Shown here one piece after another: positions 1-8,034 of a stretch of 42,023 bases of DNA (position 1 is its first letter; every line of letters begins with the position of its first letter). A program made the position numbers and the translations under genes. The stretch is from an uncultured Roseburia sp. (GTDB lineage Bacteria > Bacillota > Clostridia > Lachnospirales > Lachnospiraceae), in the NCBI GenBank assembly GCA_930989305.1, contig CAKNLF010000006.1:1-42023 (forward strand), given 5' to 3'. The notes below the pieces were generated by a model. The model had not been told where the DNA came from, searched no databases, and saw nothing but the letters and a program-made list of their open reading frames with translations.

Positions 1-84
1 AAACGGGAGATTTTGTATCTGAGTCCTTATGTAAGAAGGACCCTTACCCTGCTGCGGCTGATGAAACTGATCGAGATAAAATAA
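1..84 (+). CDS. 3' end of an unidentified gene (27 codons)
   Basis: The first reading frame is open from the window edge to a TAA at 82-84, and a strong terminator follows two bases later, so this is very probably the C-terminus of a real gene that starts outside the window. The visible end, reading LSPYVRRTLTLLRLMKLIEI, has the leucine-rich helix pattern seen at the end of STAS (anti-anti-sigma factor) domains, but 27 residues are too few for an assignment. Confidence 0.6.
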   Translation, partial: KREILYLSPYVRRTLTLLRLMKLIEIK

Positions 85-85
85 T

Positions 86-175
86 AAGATCCTGACAGCT
101 GGACACAGACGGAAGTGTCCCAAGATCAAAATGATTTTGGAATACTTGGCGGATGGGCTGTCAGGATCTTTTTTT
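86..175 (+). terminator. Rho-independent terminator with nested hairpin
   Basis: A 14-bp perfect stem (86-99 with 157-170) is closed at its foot by a T-run at 169-175. Inside the long loop sits a second hairpin, GGACAC (101-106) with GTGTCC (115-120). It ends the partial gene at the left edge. The minus-strand side is followed by a weaker T-rich stretch, so it may also serve the convergent regulator gene. Confidence 0.85.
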
Positions 176-186
176 GACAGGAAGGA

Positions 187-1722
187 TCATCTGCTCAGGT
201 AATCCCAGATTTTAAAAGAAAGCTCATAGAGAAACAGCAGATGGCTGTCTGTCAAAGATATATCCAGAAGTTCCTCGATTTTTTTTACCCGGTAAAAAAA
301 GGTGCTCCGGTGAATGTGGAGATGCTCTGCGGTTTTCGTCGCGTTTCGGTTGTTGTCCAGATAAGACCGGAGGGTAAGGATGAATTCCGTATGATTTTTC
401 CGGTCGTGATCCATCAGCTGTTTCAGATGGTGGTGGATACCCACTTCCAGTCCGGTATAATCCGCAGATGCGAAAAGGTACTCGGGCAGCAGTTCCGAAC
501 TGAAGTACAGGATATCTGTGTTCCTGGCCGAATCCCCCAGTTCCAGAGTGCGCAGAGCCTGCTCATAAAAGGTCTTGATCTTTAGAATGTCTGTAAAAGG
601 CTGGCTGATCCCGGCTTTCATATGGTTGAGCCCGGCAAAATTTTTCAGGGGTTCGGTAAATTTTTCATTCAGGAGTATGGGGGTATCCTGATTTAAAAAG
701 AGGACGATCATATCCTGATATACAACGGACATACTGTTGGGGTAAACCGTGCGGAGAGTAGACATCTGGCGTTTGTTGAACAAATTGCTGTCGTGAGGCT
801 CGGTACACATAAAGACGACCAGACAGAAAAACTGGCAGAACTTCCGGTCCAGAAGTTCCAGACGGGAACTGATCAGGTTAACGTCATGAAAACGCCCTTC
901 CAGTAGATCTACAAGAAAATTTTCATATTTCATGCCGCTGCGGGTTACAAAGAAGTCGTGTTTCTGCATTTCAATGGCGCATATATCCGCCAGGACTGTT
1001 GTGATCCTCAGATCATAATCCGTAGCTTCGATATTGGATTCCAGACAGACTGCCACATAACCGGCCATGACATTCTGGATACGAATGGCGCAGAAAATCC
1101 AGTTGGTATCCGGATGATCCGCTGTCCTGGAAAAAAACGCCCTTCTGCTCTCGTAAATCTTGTTTTCAATCCGCAGCCGTTTCAGACTTTCAATCTCAGA
1201 ACCTGTAAGGAACGTGCGGGTTTCGTTGCGCTCAATGCCATAAGGCATATGATCCATCATGGGAGACTTTTCAATAATGTTGTAGCTGGCGTCGCATATG
1301 GAAATGGGGTGATGGAGAAAGTCTTCTGCTTTTGTGACAATATCCTTCAGACCGTGGCCGTAGTACAGAGCGTGATACAGCTGGGTAATGTGCGTTTCGG
1401 TAATGGACTCCTGTTTTAAAAAATTGTTGATTGCGGTAAAAAGAGTTCTGGGATCAGGCATCTGGCTGATCCGAATAGGGGAAAAGCCGCAGCTGTTTTC
1501 CAATGAGTCTGATGTAAGCAGCAGATATGTACAGTGACTTTCCGGCGGCCGGATATCCGGTCTGTCTTTGCCCGGGGCAATATACAGAGTGCCGGGGTCA
1601 AATATTACGTCCGGACCAAGGATATCCACGCGGTTGATCATCCGTTTTTCCTCATAGGAGTCAATGACAATGAGCTGAAAGGTTTCTACTATATGTTGTA
1701 TGACAGATTTTGCAGAGACCAT
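187..1722 (-). CDS. PucR/CdaR-family transcriptional regulator
   Basis: A 511-residue regulator. The C-terminal 50 residues hold the helix-turn-helix of the PucR family (pattern NATKTAEHLHIHRSTFFYRV), preceded by a CdaR-like middle region and a probable sensory N-terminal half with a stretch like LHHPISICDASYNIIEKS. The start at 1722 is chosen because GGAGG (1731-1735, read on the minus strand) lies 8 bases upstream; the longer open frame to 1770 has no such site. PucR proteins usually activate adjacent catabolic genes in response to a small molecule. This one is divergent from the iron-sulfur/flavoprotein genes and is the natural candidate to control them; its ligand is unknown. Confidence 0.88.
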   Translation of the reverse strand: MVSAKSVIQHIVETFQLIVIDSYEEKRMINRVDILGPDVIFDPGTLYIAPGKDRPDIRPPESHCTYLLLTSDSLENSCGFSPIRISQMPDPRTLFTAINNFLKQESITETHITQLYHALYYGHGLKDIVTKAEDFLHHPISICDASYNIIEKSPMMDHMPYGIERNETRTFLTGSEIESLKRLRIENKIYESRRAFFSRTADHPDTNWIFCAIRIQNVMAGYVAVCLESNIEATDYDLRITTVLADICAIEMQKHDFFVTRSGMKYENFLVDLLEGRFHDVNLISSRLELLDRKFCQFFCLVVFMCTEPHDSNLFNKRQMSTLRTVYPNSMSVVYQDMIVLFLNQDTPILLNEKFTEPLKNFAGLNHMKAGISQPFTDILKIKTFYEQALRTLELGDSARNTDILYFSSELLPEYLFASADYTGLEVGIHHHLKQLMDHDRKNHTEFILTLRSYLDNNRNATKTAEHLHIHRSTFFYRVKKIEELLDISLTDSHLLFLYELSFKIWDYLSR

Positions 1723-1740
1723 AGACGCAACCTCCATTCG

Positions 1741-1882
1741 ACAAATGTTGAAAATGAAAAAACATAACATGGAATTTTCCTACAACTGTTTGAAGTGTTT
1801 TTTCGTACGCTGTGCTATAATGCAGATAGTTTAACATGGATAAGGAAAGCATGTCAACGCATGCCTGAACAAATGTTGAAAA
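1741..1882 (+). promoter_or_regulatory. Divergent promoter region with repeated operator-like box
   Basis: The 14-mer ACAAATGTTGAAAA occurs exactly twice, at 1741-1754 and 1869-1882, and a degenerate form (ACAACTGTTTGAAGTG) lies at 1782-1797. Between them is an extended -10 element, TGC followed by TATAAT (1816-1821), for the rightward operon; its -35 region falls on or beside the middle box. Repeats flanking a promoter between a PucR-type regulator and its divergent neighbour are what an operator would look like. The binding protein is inferred, not shown. Confidence 0.6.
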
Positions 1883-1925
1883 GGTAAGATGTAAAATCTG
1901 AAACATATTGGAGAGGAGAACGATT

Positions 1926-4052
1926 ATGGCAGTGATCACCATTGACGGCACCCGTCTGGAAGTGCCGGAAGGAAAAAATGTACTGGACTGCGCGCTGGAA
2001 GCAGGAATTTACATTCCCCATTTATGCCATCATCCGGACCTGCCGGAAAACGGGTCCTGCCGGATGTGCGTAGTGGAAGTGGAAGGAAGAGAACAGGTAG
2101 AGCGGGCCTGTATGCTGAAAGCAAAAGACGGGCTGAATATTACAACAAACAGTGAGAGGGTAAACCATTTACGGACACTGGCCCTGGAACTTTTACTGGG
2201 CGCTCATCCGGAAGACTGCTCCACCTGTCCGAAATACGGAAACTGTGAACTGCAGACGCTGATTCAGTATATCGGAGCCAATAACGGACGAATGAAAAAC
2301 CGCAGCCGGGGATTCAAGATGAACGAGGAAAACCCCCTGCTGATCCATGATATGAACCGATGCGTTCTGTGCGGACGGTGCGTGCGCGCCTGCAAAAGCT
2401 TAAGAGGCGTGGGCATTCTGGATTATCGGAAAAAAGACAATATGGAAGTTTACATTGGAACCCTTCACGAGAAACTTCTGAAAGACGCGGACTGCCGGTT
2501 CTGTACAGCCTGCGCGGAGGTCTGTCCTACGGGAACGATCCGAGACAAGAAAGTGTACAGCGCTGCGGACGGTACAAGAGAAGAAGTGCTGATCCCCTGC
2601 AAGAACGCCTGCCCGGCTCATACAGATGTGCCCCGGTATATCCGTTTTGTAAAAGAAGGAAAATATGACGAGGCTGCGGCGGTTATCCGTGAAAAAGTGC
2701 CTTTCCCAAAAGCATTGGGATATATCTGCAATCATGTATGCGAACTGGAGTGCAAGCGAAAAGAAGTCAATGAGGCTATGTCCATCCGTAATATCAAACG
2801 GTTTGCAGCGGAACAGGATACCGGTTCCTGCTGGAGAGGAAAAGGAAAACAGCTGGCTGATACAGGGAAAAAGGTGTGCGTAGTAGGCGCCGGCCCTGCG
2901 GGAATGACAGCGGCTTATTACCTGCGCAAACAGGGACATGAAGTTACAATAAAAGAAGCGCTGCCTACGGTAGGCGGCATGATGGGATATGGCATCCCCT
3001 CCTATCGTCTGCCCCGGACGATCATTGAAGAGGAAGCGGATGTGATCCGGGAAGCGGGAGTAAAGATTGAATGCGGCGTGAAAGTAGAGCAGCCTGCAAA
3101 ACTGCTGAAAGAATATGACGCAGTGCTCATGGCTATCGGAGCTCATGCGGGCACAAGACTTCCTATGGAAGGCAACGACAGGAAAGGCGTGCTTTTGAAC
3201 ATTGATTTCCTTCAGAACGCCAGCATGGGAAAAGAGACAGGAATGGGCCGGAAGGTCATCGTACTGGGAGGCGGAAACGTAGCCTTTGACTGCGCCAGAA
3301 CAGCAAAACGTCTGGGAGCGGAGGAAATTCATCTGGCGTGTCTGGAAGCCCGGGAAGTTATGACCGCAGATGATGAAGAAATCGAACAGGCACAGGAAGA
3401 AGGCATTTTTGTTCATCCGGCACAGACCTTTGAACGGATCACAGGAGATGAGGCGGTAACCGGAGTAGATTTCATGGATGTAAAATCTTTTACCTTCGAT
3501 GAAAACCGGAGAGCCATTATTGAAAAAGTAGAAGGAAGCGAGCACCACATTGACGGAGATACCGTTATCTTCGCGGTAGGTCAGCGGCCGGATATTACGC
3601 CGGAAGCGGGACTGGAACTGGGAAGAGGCAACAGCATTACAGTAAAAGAAAATTCTCTGGCAGCTTCCGTTGACGGTATTTTTGCCGCCGGGGATGTAGT
3701 ATACGGTACAAAATCCGTGATTCAGGCAATTGCCTCCGGACGGGACGCAGCCATCGAGATCGACCGGTATCTGGGCGGAGACGGAGACATTTCCGAAGTG
3801 CTGGCCCCTGTGGAAGAACCGGATCCGTGTATTGGATTAATAGAAGGATTCGGATATGAAAAACGGGTTCAGACAGATGTAACTCCTGCAAAGGAAAGAC
3901 AGGATAACTTTAATCTGGTGGATCACGGCATCTGCAAAGATCACATCTGTGAGGAAGCTGGCAGATGTCTGCAGTGTGATCTGAGAGTACGGATCAAACA
4001 GCCGAGACTCTGGACAGAATTTTCAGATAAAAAGGAGGCAGTAGAATCATGA
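1926..4052 (+). CDS. Iron-sulfur NAD(P)H oxidoreductase, NuoG-like front fused to GltD-like FAD domain
   Basis: 708 residues, start set by GGAGAGGAG upstream. Residues 1-75 are a [2Fe-2S] ferredoxin (C34, C45, C48, C62). Residues 94-107 carry the NuoG-type His-Cys3 cluster site (H94, C98, C101, C107). Two [4Fe-4S] sites follow (C146/149/152/156 and C190/193/196/200). From about 225 the protein is like the glutamate synthase small subunit: a Fer4_20-type cysteine region, an FAD fold (GAGPAG, 321-326) and a second nucleotide fold (GGGNVA, 448-453) expected to bind NAD(P)H. The probable role is taking electrons from NAD(P)H through FAD into a chain of clusters. It overlaps the next gene by 4 bp (ATGA) and heads an operon. 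The final acceptor is likely the flavoprotein at 5348. Confidence 0.88.
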   Translation: MAVITIDGTRLEVPEGKNVLDCALEAGIYIPHLCHHPDLPENGSCRMCVVEVEGREQVERACMLKAKDGLNITTNSERVNHLRTLALELLLGAHPEDCSTCPKYGNCELQTLIQYIGANNGRMKNRSRGFKMNEENPLLIHDMNRCVLCGRCVRACKSLRGVGILDYRKKDNMEVYIGTLHEKLLKDADCRFCTACAEVCPTGTIRDKKVYSAADGTREEVLIPCKNACPAHTDVPRYIRFVKEGKYDEAAAVIREKVPFPKALGYICNHVCELECKRKEVNEAMSIRNIKRFAAEQDTGSCWRGKGKQLADTGKKVCVVGAGPAGMTAAYYLRKQGHEVTIKEALPTVGGMMGYGIPSYRLPRTIIEEEADVIREAGVKIECGVKVEQPAKLLKEYDAVLMAIGAHAGTRLPMEGNDRKGVLLNIDFLQNASMGKETGMGRKVIVLGGGNVAFDCARTAKRLGAEEIHLACLEAREVMTADDEEIEQAQEEGIFVHPAQTFERITGDEAVTGVDFMDVKSFTFDENRRAIIEKVEGSEHHIDGDTVIFAVGQRPDITPEAGLELGRGNSITVKENSLAASVDGIFAAGDVVYGTKSVIQAIASGRDAAIEIDRYLGGDGDISEVLAPVEEPDPCIGLIEGFGYEKRVQTDVTPAKERQDNFNLVDHGICKDHICEEAGRCLQCDLRVRIKQPRLWTEFSDKKEAVES

Positions 4053-4291
4053 GTGCTTTAGAACATGCAAAGGCAATGGGTGTGGAAGCGGTAATGGAAA
4101 AAACAGCTGCCGCCGGAATCAAAGAATATGGCGTATATCACAGGGATCTTGCGGAAAAATGGAAAGAGATCCGCCAGGAAGCAGAAGGTCCTGTTAAAGT
4201 AGGCGCGGCGCTTAACAACAGCGATACCGCAAGAGTGCTTCTGGGAATGTTGGAGACCGATCTGGAAAAATACTGGACGGTATTGATGTGA
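4049..4291 (+). CDS. Small protein coupled between two iron-sulfur genes
   Basis: 80 residues, no cysteine, mostly charged and probably helical, with no motif I recognise. Its ATG overlaps the stop of the upstream gene (ATGA) and follows AAAGGAGG at 4031-4038, so translation is well supported. Its own stop overlaps the start of the next gene (ATGTGA). It may be a remnant or split-off front part of the NuoF-like subunit, whose relatives carry extra N-terminal domains, or a small subunit of the same complex. The overlap at both ends argues for coordinated translation and against a simple sequencing frameshift, though that cannot be excluded. Confidence 0.7.
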   Translation: MSALEHAKAMGVEAVMEKTAAAGIKEYGVYHRDLAEKWKEIRQEAEGPVKVGAALNNSDTARVLLGMLETDLEKYWTVLM

Positions 4292-5256
4292 CGGCTTACG
4301 TACTGGGAGCAGAAGAAAAAATCCTTCAGCTGCCGGAAGAAGAGGAAGCGCTTAAAGAAAAAATCGCCCCGGAAGCGGAAAAACACGGAATCTCTGTAGT
4401 AAACGCTTTTGTAAAAGTACGGGAATACCGGGGGCATGCTCTCCATCATATAGAAACAATGGCTGCCGTAGCGGATCTGATGAACGACAGCTATGAACCG
4501 GGGGTACATATAGCAGTTTGCCGTGAGGGAAAAACAGGCGAACTGAAAAAAGTACCTTTCGGTACCAGACTGGCAGATGCCGCGGATCTGTCAGGGGCAA
4601 AAGCAGTGGAAGTGGGAAGCCATTTGTATACGCCGGGTGCGGCACAGGAGCTGGTGATCGACGGGGATCTGAATACTGGAAACGGAGTGATCACTGTAAT
4701 ACCGGAAAGCGCCTGTCTCATGCAGGAAGGGGAAGCAAGACTGCTGGCTTCCAGGAAAAACGGATGTGGAAAATGTACTTTCTGCCGGGAAGGACTGTAT
4801 CAGCTTTATGCCCATATGACAGATATTACAAGCGGCAAAGGGAAAAAAGAAGGCCTGGATATGATGAAAGAGATCGGAGAGGCCATGGAATTTTCCTGCG
4901 CATGCTCGGTTGGAACAACAGGCGCGGACTTTGCCTTGGACAGCATGAAATACTTTATGGATGAGTTTGACGCTCATATCAAAAAGAAAAACTGCCCGGC
5001 GGGGGTATGTACCTGCTTTATGACCATCTATATTGATCCCAATGCCTGCGAAGGCTGCGAGGATTGCGCGGATGTTTGTCCGGAAGACTGTATTGAAGGA
5101 AAAGCGGGCTATATCCATATGATCGACGACTTTGATTGTACAAAATGCGGAAAATGTATTGAAGCCTGTGAATATGACGCTATCATAAAAACAACGGGCC
5201 GTGTGCCGAAACTTCCTACACGTCTTGTAAAATGCGGAAAATTCAAAAAACGCTAA
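4288..5256 (+). CDS. NuoF-like iron-sulfur protein lacking the FMN/NADH domain
   Basis: 322 residues from a GTG start that overlaps the previous stop. The middle resembles the SLBB-type region of NuoF (about 75-130), followed by the NuoF cluster motif CGKCTFCREG (C160, C163, C166, with C204/C206 as the fourth-ligand candidates). The C-terminal 75 residues are a bacterial two-cluster ferredoxin (C254/257/260/264 and C284/287/290/294). The glycine-rich FMN and NADH binding part of true NuoF is absent, so this protein cannot oxidise NADH itself; it probably relays electrons from the NAD(P)H/FAD subunit encoded at 1926 to a partner such as the flavoprotein at 5348. No strong ribosome binding site is visible, consistent with translational coupling. 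Confidence 0.85.
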   Translation: MTAYVLGAEEKILQLPEEEEALKEKIAPEAEKHGISVVNAFVKVREYRGHALHHIETMAAVADLMNDSYEPGVHIAVCREGKTGELKKVPFGTRLADAADLSGAKAVEVGSHLYTPGAAQELVIDGDLNTGNGVITVIPESACLMQEGEARLLASRKNGCGKCTFCREGLYQLYAHMTDITSGKGKKEGLDMMKEIGEAMEFSCACSVGTTGADFALDSMKYFMDEFDAHIKKKNCPAGVCTCFMTIYIDPNACEGCEDCADVCPEDCIEGKAGYIHMIDDFDCTKCGKCIEACEYDAIIKTTGRVPKLPTRLVKCGKFKKR

Positions 5257-5347
5257 AAGAGATTGTTGAAAACTGTGGAATCAGAAAATTTATAAATTAG
5301 GAAACTGTGTAGAAAAACACGCAAACATCAAAAGGAGGCATGTAACA

Positions 5348-6811
5348 ATGAAAAAAATGGAAGCAGATGTGATCGTAGTAGCTGCAGGCCCTGCAGGTCT
5401 GGCGGCAGCCATTACTGCCGGAGAAAATGATCTGAAAGCGATTGTGTTTGAAAAATCCAATACCACAGGAGGAGCCGCCAATATGGGTATGGGACCTTTG
5501 GGTATCGGAACTAAGATCCAGAAAAAAGAATTTAAGGATCTGACACTGGAAGAGGCGTATGATATCCATATGAAATACACACATTATCGTGTAGATGGAG
5601 ATCTGGTACAGACTTATTTCGAAAAATCCGCGGATACCATTGAATGGCTGCAGGATATGGGTGTTGAATTTGCCGGCGCGTTTAAGTATTTTACAGAATC
5701 AGCAGCAACATGGCATATTGTAAAACCGGAAAACGGCGTGATCGGTCCGCGTGCCGCAGGTCCTATGGTACGTATCATGACAGAAAAGGCAAAGGAACTT
5801 GGCGCTGAGATCTACCTGGAAACTCCGGTAAAAGGCCTGATCATGGAAGACGGCAAATGCGTAGGCGTAAAAGCAACAGATAAAGACGGCGAAGAGATCG
5901 AAGCACGGGCGAAAGCAGTTGTAGTGGCAACCGGCGGTTTCGGCACTAATCCGGAAATGATCAAAGAAGAGTTTGGTCTGGACTTATGGAAAAACTTCTT
6001 CCCCTTCAACGTACCGGGCACAAGCGGCGACGGCTTAAAGATGATGTGGGAAGCAGGCGCTATGAAATGGCGTCCGAATATCGAAATGATCTATCAGCTG
6101 AAAGATAATATGAGCCACTTTGTACTTGACGCTTGTATGCGCCAGCCTGCGCTTCTGGTAAATCAGAACGGAAAACGTTTCCTGGATGAAGGACAGATGG
6201 GCAATACTACATTTACAGGAAATGCCATCAACCTTCAGCCCGGCAAATGCGCATACTGCATTCTGGACAGAAACCTGATCAAATATTACGCAAAGAACGG
6301 TCCGGATATCTTTGATATCGTTCATCCGGAGGAATGTTTCTTTGAGTTTGAAAATGCCGCGAAAGAGGCTATTGAAACAGGATATGACGGATATTTTGAA
6401 GCGGATACCATTGAAGAACTGGCAGAGAAAATGGGCATTGATCCGGATACGCTGGCAGAGACACTGGAAGACTACAATGATATGTGCGATGAGAACATGG
6501 ATACGCAGTTCCATAAATCTCCAAGATTCCTTCATCCGATCACCGGAAGAAAAGGCGGATTTATCGCTGCACGTTTCTACATTGCGGCATACGGCACCAT
6601 CGGCGGAGTACGTACAAACAAATACGGAGAGGTGCTGAATGAAGATCTGGAGCCGATCCCGGGACTTTACAGCGCAGGATCAGACTGCAATACAATTTAC
6701 GGCGACAGCTATAACTTTACACTTCCGGGAAATACAATGGGATTCGCGATCAACTCCGGACGTATGGCGGGAGAAGCAATCGCTGATTATATTGATGAAC
6801 TGGACGATTAA
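5348..6811 (+). CDS. FAD-dependent reductase/dehydrogenase, fumarate reductase flavoprotein family
   Basis: 487 residues, start set by AAAGGAGG at 5331-5338. The N-terminal dinucleotide fold reads VVAAGPAGLAAA, with Ala in place of the usual first Gly; the C-terminal FAD-binding end has the pattern GLYSAGSD...LPGNTMGFAINSGRMAGEA. There is no signal peptide, haem site or extra FMN domain, so it is a soluble single-domain member of the FAD_binding_2 family that includes fumarate and urocanate reductases and 3-ketosteroid dehydrogenases. Placed directly after the iron-sulfur genes it most likely reduces a carbon-carbon double bond of an organic acid or similar acceptor using NAD(P)H electrons relayed by them. 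A possible own promoter lies in the 91-base gap (TTGAAA 5266-5271, TTATAA 5290-5295). Substrate unknown. Confidence 0.85.
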   Translation: MKKMEADVIVVAAGPAGLAAAITAGENDLKAIVFEKSNTTGGAANMGMGPLGIGTKIQKKEFKDLTLEEAYDIHMKYTHYRVDGDLVQTYFEKSADTIEWLQDMGVEFAGAFKYFTESAATWHIVKPENGVIGPRAAGPMVRIMTEKAKELGAEIYLETPVKGLIMEDGKCVGVKATDKDGEEIEARAKAVVVATGGFGTNPEMIKEEFGLDLWKNFFPFNVPGTSGDGLKMMWEAGAMKWRPNIEMIYQLKDNMSHFVLDACMRQPALLVNQNGKRFLDEGQMGNTTFTGNAINLQPGKCAYCILDRNLIKYYAKNGPDIFDIVHPEECFFEFENAAKEAIETGYDGYFEADTIEELAEKMGIDPDTLAETLEDYNDMCDENMDTQFHKSPRFLHPITGRKGGFIAARFYIAAYGTIGGVRTNKYGEVLNEDLEPIPGLYSAGSDCNTIYGDSYNFTLPGNTMGFAINSGRMAGEAIADYIDELDD

Positions 6812-6882
6812 AGTTCATTACAGACAGGTTATGGTATATAGGTTAAACATGTATAATTTTGGATAATTTTATCGGGATAAGG

Positions 6883-6940
6883 GAGCTGGGATCCGTTTCC
6901 GTCATAGAGGAAGGAAACGGGCCCCGGCTCTTTTGTTTTT
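6883..6940 (+). terminator. Terminator after the flavoprotein gene
   Basis: Outer stem GAGCTGGG with CCCGGCTC and inner stem CCGTTTCC with GGAAACGG, followed by TTTTGTTTTT at 6931-6940. It closes the electron-transfer operon and separates it from the Rrf2 gene. Confidence 0.85.
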
Positions 6941-6975
6941 ATACATAGACTGTGCATATTTACCGGATTTCCGTG

Positions 6976-7015
6976 TTGTTTTTTCCAACGGAAACGGATA
7001 TAATACTTCTATAAT
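6976..7015 (+). promoter_or_regulatory. Promoter of the Rrf2 gene
   Basis: TTGTTT (6976-6981), a 17-base spacer and TATAAT (6999-7004); a second TATAAT lies at 7010-7015. A broken inverted repeat (TTTCCGTGTTG near 6968 against CCAACGGAAA near 6985) spans the -35 and spacer, a reasonable place for autoregulation by the Rrf2 protein. Confidence 0.7.
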
Positions 7016-7036
7016 GCAACAGGGGGTAGCTGAGAA

Positions 7037-7471
7037 ATGAAAGTATCAACAAAAGGCAGGTATGCCCTGCGCCTGATGGTGGATCTCGGCCTGCAGGAAG
7101 AAGACGGCTATATTTCGCTAAAAGATATTTCCCGGAGGCAAAATATTTCAATCAAATATCTGGAACAGATCGTGACGCCTTTAAACCGTGCAGGACTGGT
7201 GCGGAGCGCCAGAGGAGCTCAGGGAGGATATCGGCTGGCGAAAGCACCGGGGGAATATACAGCGGGACAGATCCTGCGGACGATCGAGGGAAGCATGGCT
7301 CCCATTGCCTGTCTGGAATGTGAAGTCAACGAATGTGAACACTATGACAAATGCGCAACCATTGAATTCTGGGAAGGGATGAATAAGGTAATATCAGATT
7401 ACGTGGACAGCGTCACTCTGGAACATCTGATTGATTCTTATAAGAAGAGAATGGCCGGTCAGGAAAACTGA
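7037..7471 (+). CDS. Rrf2-family regulator (IscR-like)
   Basis: 144 residues beginning with the hallmark MKVSTKGRYALRLMVDL. The winged helix occupies the first 70 or so residues (QGGYRLAKAP is the wing), and a cysteine cluster CLECEVNECEHYDKC in the second half matches the position where IscR and NsrR bind an iron-sulfur cluster. It probably senses iron-sulfur or redox status, or cysteine supply as in CymR. The start follows AGGGGGT. It stands alone between the iron-sulfur operon and the tRNA; whether it controls the iron-sulfur operon is unproven. Confidence 0.9.
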   Translation: MKVSTKGRYALRLMVDLGLQEEDGYISLKDISRRQNISIKYLEQIVTPLNRAGLVRSARGAQGGYRLAKAPGEYTAGQILRTIEGSMAPIACLECEVNECEHYDKCATIEFWEGMNKVISDYVDSVTLEHLIDSYKKRMAGQEN

Positions 7472-7546
7472 AGAACATGGGAAAATCCCAAGAAAAAGAA
7501 AGAAATAAAAAATCGTTGAAAATCAGAAAAAAATTTAAAAATATAC

Positions 7547-7616
7547 TGGACACCAGAGGAAACTTATGATAATATAGTTCGAGTGGAAAGCACGATTGAA
7601 AAAATTGTGCTTTTTC
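7547..7616 (+). promoter_or_regulatory. Promoter-like element and hairpin just before tRNA-Pro
   Basis: TGGACA (7547-7552) and GATAAT (7568-7573) are spaced by 15 bases. Downstream, GCACGATT (7590-7597) can pair with AATTGTGC (7603-7610) and is followed by TTTTTC, which is terminator-like and ends only 8 bases before the tRNA. Either this ends the Rrf2 transcript or it is part of the tRNA 5' leader. Confidence 0.45.
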
Positions 7617-7623
7617 ATTGAAA

Positions 7624-7697
7624 CGATGCGTGGCTCAGCTTGGTAGAGCGCTGCGTTCGGGACGCAGAGGTCGCAGGTTCAAATCCTGTCGCATCGA
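7624..7697 (+). tRNA. tRNA-Pro, anticodon CGG
   Basis: A complete cloverleaf can be drawn: acceptor CGATGCG with CGCATCG and discriminator A, D-stem GCTC/GAGC, anticodon stem CTGCG/CGCAG with loop TTCGGGA (anticodon CGG at 7658-7660), and T-stem GCAGG/CCTGT around TTCAAAT. The CCA end is not encoded. It reads CCG codons. tRNA genes are common integration targets; no attachment-site repeat was found nearby. Confidence 0.95.
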
Positions 7698-7703
7698 CTT
7701 GAT

Positions 7704-7729
7704 AAGCCCCAAGATTTGGGGCTTTTTTT
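7704..7729 (+). terminator. Terminator of tRNA-Pro
   Basis: Nine-base-pair stem AAGCCCCAA (7704-7712) with TTGGGGCTT (7716-7724), three-base loop, then a run of seven T. Confidence 0.95.
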
Positions 7730-7915
7730 GTTTCACAATTTATCAGAATATCTTTTGGCATATTTTCATATGTTATCTCTATTTTTCACAATGTTTTTTA
7801 TATTCCGCAGTTTTTGGCTCCCTTCATCATCAGGCAGGAAAGCGCCAATGGACTTGGGGGACGCGGACTTTCCTTTTGTTATAATTTTTTCACATAACCG
7901 CACAAAATTTAAGAA

Positions 7916-8000
7916 TTTCCATTCGTGAAAAGCCAATGCTATACTTTCCGTGAAGTCAGATAAAACAAAAATACATTTAGTCCCCACGGGGACGGAAATG
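7916..8000 (+). promoter_or_regulatory. Promoter and palindrome upstream of the SDR-BKACE-CoA-transferase operon
   Basis: The 305-base gap 7730-8034 has no gene. An extended -10 (TGC then TATACT, 7940-7945) with a weak -35 (TTTCCA, 7916-7921) is the best promoter. The predicted leader then contains GTCCCC-AC-GGGGAC (7980-7993), flanked by CATTT and AAATG that can extend the hairpin. It could be an operator just after the start of transcription or an RNA stem ahead of the ribosome binding site. Confidence 0.5.
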
Positions 8001-8034
8001 CATTAATAAATTAAAAGTAAAGGAGAGAATAGAC

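Noticed and set aside
2400..3548. Long open frame on the minus strand (382 codons) opposite the iron-sulfur oxidoreductase gene
   Set aside because: It is the shadow of a gene with clear domains on the plus strand; its composition is not protein-like and there is no ribosome binding site.
5348..6811. Steroid or bile-acid reductase (BaiJ/BaiP-like) function for the flavoprotein
   Set aside because: Only the broad fold is shared; the neighbours are not bai genes and no steroid-specific residues could be identified.
7618..7884. Open frame starting over the tRNA
   Set aside because: It begins within tRNA-Pro and reads through its terminator; no ribosome binding site.
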